The position numbers and the translations under genes are program-made. The notes below the pieces were generated by a model that was given only the letters and a program-made list of their open reading frames with translations, had not been told where the DNA came from and searched no databases. A stretch of 64,000 nucleotides of DNA from Aurantimicrobium sp. INA4 (GTDB lineage: Bacteria; Actinomycetota; Actinomycetes; Actinomycetales; Microbacteriaceae), in assembly GCF_027924525.1 (NCBI RefSeq), contig NZ_AP027040.1, positions 372,001 to 436,000 on the forward strand, in the 5' to 3' direction. Below, piece after piece: positions 45,061 through 56,300 of this stretch. The first letter of the stretch is position 1. The number at the start of each line of letters is the position of its first letter.

Positions 45061-45613
45061 CATTGTCTACTTTGTCGCCTCAACTCTTGATGGCTACATC
45101 GCTGACTCTGACGGATCACTAGAGTGGCTCACCTCTATTGAGGGAGCTCCCGAGGACATTACCTCCAGCTTTATCTCAACCGTGGGTGTTCAAGTCATGG
45201 GTTCGCGAACCTATGAGTGGTTACTCGAGAATGAAAACATCCTGAGCCACCCAGAAAAATGGTCACAGTTCTTTGGTGAGATGAAAACTGTTGTGTTCAG
45301 CTCGCGGGCGCTTCCTGTACCAGAGATGGCAGACATTGCATTCGTTCATGGGTCACCTTCTGAGCTTGTAGACGAGATCACCACCCGGGCTGGTGATGAA
45401 AACATCTGGCTGGTTGGCGGTGGTCAACTGGCTTCGCAATTTCTTGCGGCGAATCTGATTGACCGTCTGGAAATCACCTACGCTCCCGTAGTGCTCGGCA
45501 GCGGGGTCAAGCTTTTTGGTGATCTCAGTGACTTTGTTCGGGTAGATATTCGTGAAACACTTCCGAGTGGAAACTTTATTCACGTAAAGTGTGACGTTTC
45601 TCTCACGTCCTAA
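45053..45613 (+). CDS. Dihydrofolate reductase-like (RibD C-terminal) family protein
   Basis: A 186-residue protein of the RibD_C/DHFR-like family. IVYFVASTLDGYIAD at the N-terminus, MGSRTYEWLL and IWLVGGGQLASQFL are the cofactor and fold motifs. These proteins bind NADPH, and most stand-alone members have no known substrate. The ATG at 45053 overlaps the ychF stop by 8 bases in another frame; the open frame upstream of it lies within ychF and is not used. Confidence 0.82.
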   Translation: MSNIVYFVASTLDGYIADSDGSLEWLTSIEGAPEDITSSFISTVGVQVMGSRTYEWLLENENILSHPEKWSQFFGEMKTVVFSSRALPVPEMADIAFVHGSPSELVDEITTRAGDENIWLVGGGQLASQFLAANLIDRLEITYAPVVLGSGVKLFGDLSDFVRVDIRETLPSGNFIHVKCDVSLTS

Positions 45614-45633
45614 GTAACCCTAAGGAGCACAGC

Positions 45634-46314
45634 ATGTGTGGAGGTTACGCGCTCGCGGAACCCACTGAAGTGCTTGAGGACGTCTTTCATGTGGAAGTCA
45701 TAGGTGAGAACCTGCCTGGTCCGAGTTGGAATATTCGGCCGACCAATCAGGTTCCTATTGTGGTCGACACCATTGATGCGCAAACAGGTGCTCAGCTTCG
45801 GCGCTTAGAAAGCGCCCGCTGGTCCCTTATTCCTTCATGGGTAAAGGGGGAACCACCCAAGTTCTCCACATTCAACGCTCGCAGTGAAGATGCGGCGTCC
45901 AAAGCATCTTGGCGTGATGCGGTCAAATCCAAGCGCTGCCTTGTTCCGGCCTCTGGTTATTTCGAGTGGGTTGTCGAAGACGGTGTGAAAGTTCCGCATT
46001 ACATTCACTCAGACCACCTGATTGCTTTTGCAGGGTTGTATTCGTGGTGGAGAGCAGCCGAAAGTGATCCGTGGATGCTTACCGCCACCATCTTGACTAT
46101 GCCGACCGTGCCGGAGCTGGCAGCGATTCACGATCGCAATCCTGTGCCACTACCTGAGCAGTACTGGGATGAGTGGCTGAACCCTTCAACGGTGGGAACT
46201 CAAGAATTGGTTGATGCCGCTGTGGCGGCAGCTATCCCTGTTGCGGCTTGCTTGCGAGAGTATGCGGTCAACCCTTTGCGCGGCAATGGGCCTGAACTTA
46301 TTGAGCCTCGCTAA
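45634..46314 (+). CDS. SRAP domain protein (HMCES/YedK family)
   Basis: A 226-residue protein that forms a covalent thiazolidine bond to abasic sites in single-stranded DNA. The catalytic Cys2 is in MCGGYAL. Further conserved residues are Asn and Arg in FNARSEDA, Glu in PASGYFEWV and His in AIHDRNPVPL. All active-site residues are intact. A good ribosome binding site, AAGGAG, precedes the ATG. Its place just before heliorhodopsin may be chance, though both can be tied to light stress. Confidence 0.93.
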   Translation: MCGGYALAEPTEVLEDVFHVEVIGENLPGPSWNIRPTNQVPIVVDTIDAQTGAQLRRLESARWSLIPSWVKGEPPKFSTFNARSEDAASKASWRDAVKSKRCLVPASGYFEWVVEDGVKVPHYIHSDHLIAFAGLYSWWRAAESDPWMLTATILTMPTVPELAAIHDRNPVPLPEQYWDEWLNPSTVGTQELVDAAVAAAIPVAACLREYAVNPLRGNGPELIEPR

Positions 46315-46338
46315 CTGAAGTATTCACTGAAACTTCAG
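46315..46338 (+). terminator. Hairpin after the SRAP gene
   Basis: CTGAAGT (46315-46321) and ACTTCAG (46332-46338) form a perfect 7-base stem with a 10-base loop directly after the stop. A weak T-rich tract (CATTTATTG) follows. TAGGCT at 46357-46362 beyond it could be a -10 box for heliorhodopsin. Confidence 0.4.
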
Positions 46339-46421
46339 CCCCATTTATTGCATTAGTAGGCTCAAGCGACCAGACTGACACCTAACTGGGTTTTTCCCCA
46401 GCCAACACAGGACGGTGCACA

Positions 46422-47225
46422 GTGGCTCGCAAAATTCGCAGTGAAGACGAACAAATTAAACGCCTCCGGGTGTACAACATCGTTGCTGGAGCAATACACC
46501 TGCTGCAAGGTCTTGCATTCCTCTTCATTCTCACCAAGCTCAGTTCTCAAGTGATGTTCCCGGTCACCGTGGACTATATGACAGGTCCTCCCGGTGTCGA
46601 TCTCCCCACCGAGCGGGTGACCCTGTTTGAAGTCAACCTGGGTCTGGGAGTTGTGGCGTTCTTGTTTATGTCTGCTTTCTTCCACTTCCTTATTTCACTA
46701 CCTGGGGTCTTCACTCGCTATGCCAACGGGCTCAAGCTCAACCACAACTACTTCCGGTGGACCGAGTATTCCTTGAGTTCCTCTGTGATGATCTGGCTTA
46801 TTGCTCAACTCAATGGCGCGACAGATTTCGCAGCACTGTTTGCCATCTTCGCCGTCAACGCCTCCATGATCTTCTTTGGTGCTTTGCAGGAGAAGTATGA
46901 AAAGCCTGGAAATAAGAAGTTCCTGCCGTTCATCTTCGGTTCCATGACCGGTATTGTTCCCTGGATTATCATCGCGATTTACACTCTGCAGCCAGGTTCA
47001 ACCAGCGCTGCAGAGGTTCCCGGCTTTGTTTATGGCATCGTCATTTCACTGTTCATCTTCTTCAACACCTTCGCGATCAACCAGGTGCTGCAGTATCGCC
47101 AAATTGGTGGCTGGAAGAGCTACCTGCGCGGTGAGCGTGCATACATCACGCTCAGCCTGGTAGCCAAGAGTGTGCTTGCCTGGCAGGTTTTCTCCGGCGC
47201 TCTTGTTCCACTCTTTGTGAGCTAA
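46422..47225 (+). CDS. Heliorhodopsin
   Basis: A 267-residue seven-helix retinal protein of the heliorhodopsin family, which sits in the membrane with its N-terminus inside, opposite to type 1 rhodopsins. Helix 3 shows FRWTEYSLSSSVMIW, with the counterion Glu at residue 115, and helix 7 SLVAKSVLAWQVF, with the retinal-binding Lys at 249. His26 and His88 match the buried histidines of characterised members. There is no ion-pump motif. Function in nature is unsettled, with sensing proposed. The GTG start at 46422 is behind AGGA. No retinal-synthesis gene is near. Confidence 0.93.
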   Translation: MARKIRSEDEQIKRLRVYNIVAGAIHLLQGLAFLFILTKLSSQVMFPVTVDYMTGPPGVDLPTERVTLFEVNLGLGVVAFLFMSAFFHFLISLPGVFTRYANGLKLNHNYFRWTEYSLSSSVMIWLIAQLNGATDFAALFAIFAVNASMIFFGALQEKYEKPGNKKFLPFIFGSMTGIVPWIIIAIYTLQPGSTSAAEVPGFVYGIVISLFIFFNTFAINQVLQYRQIGGWKSYLRGERAYITLSLVAKSVLAWQVFSGALVPLFVS

Positions 47226-47357
47226 TTCAGGGCCCCTCTGGACCGTCAACGACTCGATAATTTTCCCAGCATTTCTGGTTGAGAGACTTCTGAGTCATAA
47301 CACGGATCTTTGGTAGCCAAAATCCTGTTCACAGCAAACTTTCACACTACTTTCGAG

Positions 47358-47387
47358 TTAGACCTGAGGTCTAAAACAAGGTACTTT
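47358..47387 (+). promoter_or_regulatory. Palindromic operator and -10 box before the giant surface gene
   Basis: TTAGACCT-G-AGGTCTAA (47358-47374) is a perfect 8-base inverted repeat with a single central base. It covers the -35 position of TACTTT (47382-47387). A further repeat, GTAAC-N4-GTTAC, lies at 47394-47407. A regulator dimer likely binds here. Confidence 0.5.
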
Positions 47388-47390
47388 TAA

Positions 47391-50300
47391 GTGGTAACGA
47401 GTGTTACATCGTCTCCTATGAAGTATCTGAAGATTCATCTGCAACGGCGCATCGTGCACATCTATGCCACGGTGCTGTCAGTCGCAACCAAATGTTGGGA
47501 GTCCAGTCGAAAGTTTGTTGGCAGAGTCTGGAAAAAACCTCAACTTTCTCTCGGTAAATCTGTTTTCATTCCTGGATCAGCTAATTTCCTTCGAAAGCTT
47601 TGGGCAACCTGTTCAACCCTCAGCATTTTTGGGTTGCTGGCAGGTTTTCTCGTATTTATCGCAACACCGCAGCCTGCTTCTGCTGCGGCTGCGTGCGTGC
47701 CATCCAGCAGTAACTCAGGCGGTTTCACCACACTGACGTTTACCAACACCTCTGAATGTACCTGGACGGTTCCCAATGGTGTGGTTGCCTTTGATGTCCT
47801 GGCTGTGGGTGCAGGTGGTGGTGGTGGAGCTGACGCCGGAAGCGGTGGTGGTGGTGGCGCCTATTACTTCAACTCTGTGAATCTGGGTTCTTTGGTGTCG
47901 CCGTCATTCAACATCACAGTTGGTATTGGTGGTCGTCCACAAATTCACACCTCAAACTCTTCGATTCCCTCAAGCTATTTCACCAGTAACAACTTTGCAG
48001 GTTCGGCAACCACGTTTGTTAATTCAACATCTACCTTTTCAATTACGGCGTATGGCGGAGGTGCCGGTCAGTGGTCGGGACCTGATTCCGCTGCAGGATG
48101 GACTGCTGGTGGTTCAGCTCCTGCCGTAACAAACTCTCTCGGACTCACACTGGGAACTGCCACCTCGAGTGTTGGTGGCTCGGGTGGTGCCGGAATCGCA
48201 TTTGGCTCGACTTGCGGTAACACCTCAGGTGCAGCCGGTATTGCAGGTACGGGGGGAATAAATGGGATAACAAGTTTTCCTGGTAGTTACGCCGGTGGTG
48301 GTGGAGGTGGTGCTTGCCTCAACGGTGCCTACGCTGCCATCGATACATCACGTCGTGGTGGTGCCGGTGTCAATGGCGGCGGTAACGGTTCTGGTGGATA
48401 CGTAGGCACGACAGCTAAGTTTTTGTCTCGTGTAGCTACCGCAAACTCTGGTGGTGGTGGTGGTGCAGGTGCATCACACGGTGACATCTCACTCATTACT
48501 GACCCAGAAACTGGAATCCAGGGCTACTCCCGAAACGGTGCCAAGGGTGCCGATGGTGTTGTTAAGGTTCGCTACAAGAATGCTCCAACAAGCGTCTCAA
48601 CAATCACGAGCCCAAGCAATGTCTTCGCCGCGACAGGAACATCGCCAACCTTTAGTGTCTCTTCAACTGATCCCGGCGGTGGAACAGTCAGAATCCAGTG
48701 GCAGGTTTCCACTGACTCTGGTTCAAGCTGGTCGAATGTTGGCACGCTGAATACAGGCACGAGCAATACCTACACAGTGAGTTCTGTTACGACCACCCAA
48801 AATGGCTATCAATACAGGGCTTTGGTGAGAAACTACGATGCGGGCGGAAACTATTCCGAAACTGCTTCCAACGCAGCAACACTGCGAGTCACTGCCTCAA
48901 CATTGAGCAGTATTTCCTTTAGCCCAAGTACCGTCACGACGGGCACAACCACGCAATACCTTGTCAACGGGAGTGCATCAGTACAACAATCTTTCTTCGG
49001 GTGTTACTCCGATCGAACAGACGCAACAAGAACGCCCCTAGTCGGGTCTGGAACATGGATAGGTTCAGCTAATTTCAGCCGCACTAATTCAGGCACCACG
49101 CCTGAAACGTTCGTTCGAGAATTGTGGTTTAACAGGGACTCCAACGGTAATCCAGTCAACTCAGTCCCTTCTGCTGCTGACTGCACGAGAATTGCGGGAG
49201 CCTTCAGCCCAGACATCAGTGCAACGCTCGTGACTAACCCCACAGCAAGTGTGACCTCTTCCGCATCGGCATACACGCCAGCCGTGGGATCAAACTTTTC
49301 TACTACTTTGACAAGCTCCGGAATCGGAAGTTCTGTGAGCTACAGTGTCAGCCCCTCACTTCCGGCTGGATTGACGCTTTCACCCAGTACTGGAGTAATT
49401 CAAGGCACACCGACAACTGTTCAAGGAGCAACGAGTTATACAGTCACAGCAACCGGCTCCACGTATGGTTCAGCTACTCGCTCGTTCACCATTGAGGTAG
49501 TCAAGGGCACACAAACGGTTGCCTTCACCTCTTCTGCGCCATCAACTCCGTTGCCTAACGGAACGTATACTCCGACCGCGACAAGTTCTATTGGACAGAC
49601 GGTTACCCTTTCGGTCAGCTCGTCCAACGGTAATGTCTGTTCAATTTCTGGGGGAGTTGTCACATTCCAGGAATCTGGTGACTGTGTCATCACAGCGACA
49701 CAGGCTGGAACCTCAAATTACCTTTCCGCCACGGCAACCCAAACGATTACTGTTGGCCGTCTCTCGCAAACTGTGACTTTTAGTTCTGTACCTGCGAAAA
49801 CCTTTGGGGATGCAGATTTTTCTGTATCTGCAACGACAACTGCTGGATCGCTTCCCATCGTTTACGCATCTACAGATACTGCGAAATGTACTGTCGCAGG
49901 CTCTACTGTTCGAATTGTTGAAGCCGGTAACTGTGTCATTACAGCCACGCAAACAGGAACTGCGGTTTACCTCCCCGCGTCGCAGAGTCTGACTATCTCT
50001 GTTGCTAAGGCCTCCCAGGCAACAGTCACCGTCACTAGCAACTCAACCGTTGTGTACGGTTCCACTTTGTCGCTGACAGCCTCTGGAGGTTCTGGAAGTG
50101 CGTCTGGATACGTCTTCACGAAAGTTTCTGGACCTTGCACTATTTCTGGCACAACACTGAGCACTAGTGCCGCGGGAGATTGCGTTTACAACGCTTACAA
50201 AGCCGGAGATGCAAACTACAATCAGTCGGCCACTTCAGCAAATTTCACCACCACGATTACACCCAAGCCCTTGACGCTTTCTGTGACGGTGTCACCCTCT

Positions 50301-53300
50301 TCTCGCGCCTATAACACCACCAGGGATGTGACCCTCGGAACAACTACCGCGTCTAACCTCACAGGAATTATCAACGGCGACGATGTCTCGGTAGATCACA
50401 CCAAACTTTCTGCCACCGTTGCGACCGCAGATGTGGGCACAAATAAAGCGGTCACTGTTGCTGTGGCAAGTGGGTACCTCACTGGAACCAAGGCAGGAAA
50501 TTACCAACTTCCTACAATTTCTGGTTCGCCAGTTTTGACAATTACACAGGCGACACAATCCTCCATCACATTCTCGAGTGCACTTACAACAATTTTTGGT
50601 CAAAACATCACCCTGGCTGCCTCGGGTGGTAGCGGCACAGGCGCGCTCACATTTGCAACCTCAAGCGGTGCTTGCCAAATTGCGTCATCTATTCTGACCC
50701 CGGTCAGTGCGGGAACCTGTGTTGTTGTCGCTACTCGTGCAGCTGACACCAACTACACCGCCCAAACAGCAAGCTACTCTGTTTCAATTGCCTATGCCGA
50801 CCAAGCTGTCGTATCGATGACCAGTGCAACCACGGTTGAATACGGTACTAACCTCACGCTTGGTGCCCAGGGTGGTAGCGGAACTGGTGCCTATGAGTTT
50901 GCCAAGGTTTCAGGAAACTGTAGCGTTTCCGGAACCACGATGACGCCCTCTGCTGTTGGAGACTGTGTTGTCAAAGCTCGGAAAGCCGGAGACTCCGGTT
51001 ACAACGTCTCCGCGTGGAGTGCGGATGTCACCATCAGCATTACTCCCAAGCCGTTGACTATTGTGGTCACTCCTTTTCCATCCTCCCGTGATTACAACGG
51101 ATCACGTACGGTTATCCTCGCGACATTGTCTTCTGCGCACGTAACGGGTCTTGTTGGCAACGACTCCATCACTTTGGATAATTCCAAGATCAGTGCCACA
51201 GTTCCCGACGCTTCCGTTGGCGTCAACAAGCCCGTCACCACAGTTATCTCCAGTGGCTTCTTAGGTGGAACTCACGCAGCTAACTATCAAGAGCCCACGG
51301 TCTCAAACTCTCCGGTGCTGACAATTACCCAAGCAACTCAATCCGCTGTGACCATGAGTAGCGCAACTACCTTTGTCTATGGCAGCTCACTCACGTTGAC
51401 CGCTACAGGTGGCACAGGCACTGGTGCTCTTGAATACGCTGTTGTTTCTGGAAACTGTTCTGTAACCGGCGACAGCTTAACTGCTTCCTCGGTAGGCGAT
51501 TGTGTGGTCAAGGCCCGCCGCGCAGCAGACACCAACTACAGCATTTCTGAATGGTCCGCGAGCCAGACAGTGACTGTGACGCCCAAGCCTCTTACCCTCG
51601 CAGTGACTGTAAATCCCTCGTCACGTGCATTTGACACCACTAGAACTGTGACCCTCGCAGACACCACTGCAGCTGATCTCACCGGCATCATCAATAATGA
51701 CGTGGTAAATGTCGATAACAGCAAGCTTTCTGCCACGGTGGCATCAGCCATTGTGGGGGATAACAAGGCAGTAACCGTCACCGTTGCCTTGGGCTATCTA
51801 ACCGGTGCTGATGCGGGAAACTACCAGCTCCCCACTATTTCTGGTTCACCCACGATAAATATTGTGAAGGCAGATCAAACCACGGTGACCATGACCAGTG
51901 CCACCACAGTTGTCTATGGAAACACGCTCACACTGTCAGCGAGCGGTGGCGAAAGCGTCATGGGTTACGAGTATGAGGTTGTCAGCGGCCCTTGTTCCGT
52001 TTCTGCTGCGACTTTGAGCACAACCGCGGCTGGAACCTGCGTGGTTCGTGGCCGTCACCTGGGCGACACGAACTACAACGTTTCTGCTTGGTCAGCGAAT
52101 GTCAACATCAGTGTCACTCCAAAACCATTGACTCTGTCTGTGACGGTTGATCCCTCATCAAGGCCCTACAACACCTCTACTGCTGTGGGATTGGCGGCAA
52201 CATCTTCGTCCAATCTGACTGGAATTATCAACAATGACGTCGTCACTACTGACGACACCAAGCTCAGCGCTGCAGTAACCACTGCAGATGTTGGAACGAA
52301 TAAGGCTGTCACGGTTACTGTCAACGCTGGGTTCTTGACTGGAACTAATGCAGCCAATTACTCGGTAAGTTCGGTCTCAGGTACTCCTGTACTCACCATT
52401 ACACAGACTTCTCAGGCCTCGTTGTCATGGACCAGCGCACTCACCACGGTTTATGGCAGCACGCTGACACTTTCCGCCTCGGGCGGTTCAGGAACAGGAG
52501 CTCTGAGCTACGCCACCACTAGTGGACCCTGTACAGTCTCAAGTTCAATCGTGACGCCAACCAGTGTCGGAACCTGTGTGGTTGTTGTTACCCGCGCAGC
52601 AGACACCAATTACACAGCGCAGACATTGACCGGAAACGTTTCCATTACTCAGGCAGCCCAAGCGACAGTTTCGGTGACCAGCGCTACAACAGTCGTTTAT
52701 GGGAGCACCCTAACGCTCACGGCAACTGGTGGAAGTGGAACCGGGGCTTTTGACTACGCAGTTGTCACAGGTGACTGTACTTTGTCCGGCGACGTTTTGA
52801 CGGCGGGCAGCGTTGGGGACTGTGAGGTTAAAGCTCGTCGTCTCGCTAGCACCAACTATCTGGATTCGGCATGGTCGAGCAATGTCACTGTCTCCGTCAC
52901 GGCGAAGCCAATCACTCTCACCGTCTCTCCCGTCAATCGTCAGTGGAATGGCGAAACCGCTGTATCGCTGGGAACCACAACCGCTGCAAGCCTCACCGGT
53001 ATTGAAGCTGGTGACAGTGTCACCGTGGACCACAGCAAGCTTTCTGCATCAGTAGCAACTGCAGCTGTGGGTGATAACAAAGCAGTGACTGTGACTGTCG
53101 CTGCAGGTTATCTTGGCGGCACTGATGCTGGAAACTATCAGCTGCCGACAATCGCCGGTTCTCCCACCGTCAATATAACCCGCGCTAACCAGTCGGCACT
53201 TTCGTTCACAAGTGCAACCACGATGGTTTATGGTCAAACCCTGACCCTGGCAGCTATCGGGGGAAGCGGAACTGGTGCAATTTCGTACAGCGTCGTCAGC

Positions 53301-56300
53301 GGAAGTTGTACCGTGTCAACAGCTTCATTGTCAGCCGCGAATGCGGGGGACTGTGTGATCCGCGCAACCAAGGCCCAAGACTCCACCTACCTCGTTGAAA
53401 CAGTTGATTACACGGTGTCAGTTGGCACAGCCACACAATCAACCGTTTCTGTGAGCAACTCCAACACTGTTGTCTACGGCCAGACCCTCACCCTCACCAT
53501 CTCAGGAGGTAACGGAACGGGTGCTGCAGAATTTGAGCGCATCAGCGGCCCCTGTTCTATTTCAGGAGACACCCTGTCAACCACAGCTGTAGGGGACTGT
53601 GTCATTCACGCTCGAAAGCTCACAGATGGGGCATATGACACTTCGGCTTGGTCGGCGAACTTCACCATTACCATCACACCTAAGCCGATTAGTCTCTCGG
53701 TTTCAGTTTCGCCCAGCTCGCGCGCGTATGACACCACACGAAATGTTGCGCTCGCTGCAACCTCAGCGTCCAACCTCACTGGCATTATCAATGGCGACAC
53801 CGTCACTACCGATGACACCAAGCTCACAGCCACAGTTTCTTCTGCAGATGTGGGAACCAACAAGGCCGTCACGGTAACAGTTGCTTCTGGTTATCTCACT
53901 GGAACCCACGCAGCAAACTATTCCGTCAGTTCAGTCACGGGAACCCCAGTTCTGACCATTACCCAGGCAAACCAGGGAGCCCTGTCGTGGGTTAGTGCCC
54001 TGTCGACGGTCTATGGTCAAGACATCACACTCTCCGCAACTGGCGGAAGCGGTACCGGCGCATTGAGCTATGCCAAAACAAGCGGTCCATGTACTGTTTC
54101 TAGCTCGATCGTGACCCCCACAAGCGTGGGAACCTGTGTAGTAGTTGTAACTCGTGCAGCAGATACGAACTACACGGCACAAACCCTTACAGGAAACGTG
54201 GCTATTGGGCAGGCAACCCAATCAACCGTGAGCGCAACCAGTGCCACGACGGTTGTGTATGGCTCGACCCTCACTCTCACCGCAACCGGCGGTAACGGAA
54301 GTGGAGCCTATGAGTTCCAACACATCAGCGGTGACTGTGATGTCACGGGATCAACCTTGACACCCTTGGCCGTCGGGGATTGTGAGTTCAAGGTGCGCAA
54401 GCTCAGCAGCACCAACTACCTCACTTCTGCCTGGTCAACAAATGTCACCGTCTCTATGACCGCAAAGCCACTCACCCTGACGGTGTCACCGGTTTCACGC
54501 CAATATGACGGAACACGTGTCATTACATTGGCTACGAGCACCGTGGCAGATCTGACTGGAATTGAAGCTGGCGACCAGCTCACTGTTGATCATTCACAAC
54601 TCAGTGCCACAGTGGCTAACTCGGCAGTAGGCACCAACAAAGCAGTTACGGTAACGGTCGGAGCTGCTTTCCTCAGCGGTGCGGATGTGGCGAACTACCT
54701 TCTGCCCACTATTGCTGGTTCTCCTGTGGTGGACATTACCCGCGCTAACCAGGCGTCGTTGAGTTTTACCTCTGCAAACTCAACCACTTACGGCATCGAT
54801 ATTCCGTTGAGTGTCAGTGGTGGCACAGGAACCGGTGCTGTTTCGTATTCCGTGAGCAGTGGGCCTTGTGCTGTTTCTTCAACCACACTGACTCCTACTG
54901 CGTCAGGAACTTGTGTTGTCACAGCGACGAAAGCCCAAGATTCCACCTACCTTGCCGAATCGGTGAGCTATAACGTGGCCGTGGCTGCCGCTGACCAGGC
55001 TTCCGTCACTGTGACGAACTCCAACACGGTGGTTTATGGATCAACGCTTGCGCTCACAGCATCAGGAGGAACAGGTTCCGGTGCTTTTGAATTTGCACCA
55101 GTTTCAGGCCCTTGTTCCGTATCTGGATCAACTCTCTCCACCAGTTCAGTGGGAACCTGTGTTATCCAGGCCCGAAAGCTGGGAGATAGTGCATATAACG
55201 CATCAGCATGGTCAGCGAACTACTCAATTGCCATCACGGCAAAGCCGTTGACGTTAAGTGTTACCGTCTCACCCGCATCTCGCGCTTATGACACCACTCG
55301 TAATGTGTCACTGGCTGCCACAAGTGCAGCGAACCTTTCCGGCATCATCAACAATGATGTGGTTTCCACTGACGACACCAAGCTCAGCGCCACGATTGCT
55401 ACTGCGGATGTTGCGACGAATAAAGCAGTGACGGTGACTGTTGCTAACGGATACCTCATCGGCACACATGCGGCGAACTATCAACTGCCCACAGTTAGTG
55501 GCTCACCAGTTTTGACGGTGACTCAAGCCAGCCAGACTGCACTGTCATGGACCACTGTGCTCACAACAATCTTTGGCCAGAACCTCACCCTTTCTGCCTC
55601 TGGTGGAAGTGGCACGGGAGCGCTGAGCTATGCCACAACCAGTGGTCCGTGTTCTGTTGCCAGCTCGATAGTTACTCCGTCGAGTGTGGGTACCTGTGTG
55701 GTTGTCGTAACCCGTGCCGCCGATACGAATTACACAGCTCAAACCCTCAGCGGCAATGTAGAAATCAGCCAGGCGTCTCAGGCGACGGTGACAATGACTA
55801 ACGCAACCACCGTGGTTTACGGCAGCACGCTCACACTGACGGCAACAGGAGGTAGCGGCTCAGGCGCCTTCGATTTCGCCAAAGTGAACGGAAACTGTGT
55901 TGTAGAGAATGGTGTGCTCACACCATTGGGTGTGGGTGACTGTGTAGTGCACGCGCGCAAACTCAGCAGCACCAACTACACAACTTCCGCATGGTCAAAC
56001 GATCTCACCGTCACAATGACTGCCAAGCCACTGACGCTGTCAGTAACTGCGCAAAACCGTCAATGGAACGGTGGTACCTCTGTCTCCCTGGCCTCAACTT
56101 CGGTGGCAGATCTCACCGGTGTTGAGGCTGGCGACTCCATCACCGTAGACGATTCTTACCTTTCTGCCTCAGTTGCAACAGCAGATGTAGGTACAAACAA
56201 GGCTGTTACCGTCACTGTCTCTGCTGGTTATCTCTCTGGTGTTGATGCCGTGAACTACCAGCTTCCTGTGATTGCCGGTTCCCCCACAGTTAACATCTCC

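Noticed and set aside
46422..47225. Proton-pumping type 1 rhodopsin (actinorhodopsin or proteorhodopsin)
   Set aside because: The helix 3 and helix 7 motifs and the polar N-terminus match heliorhodopsins, and the pump motif with Asp acceptor and donor is absent.
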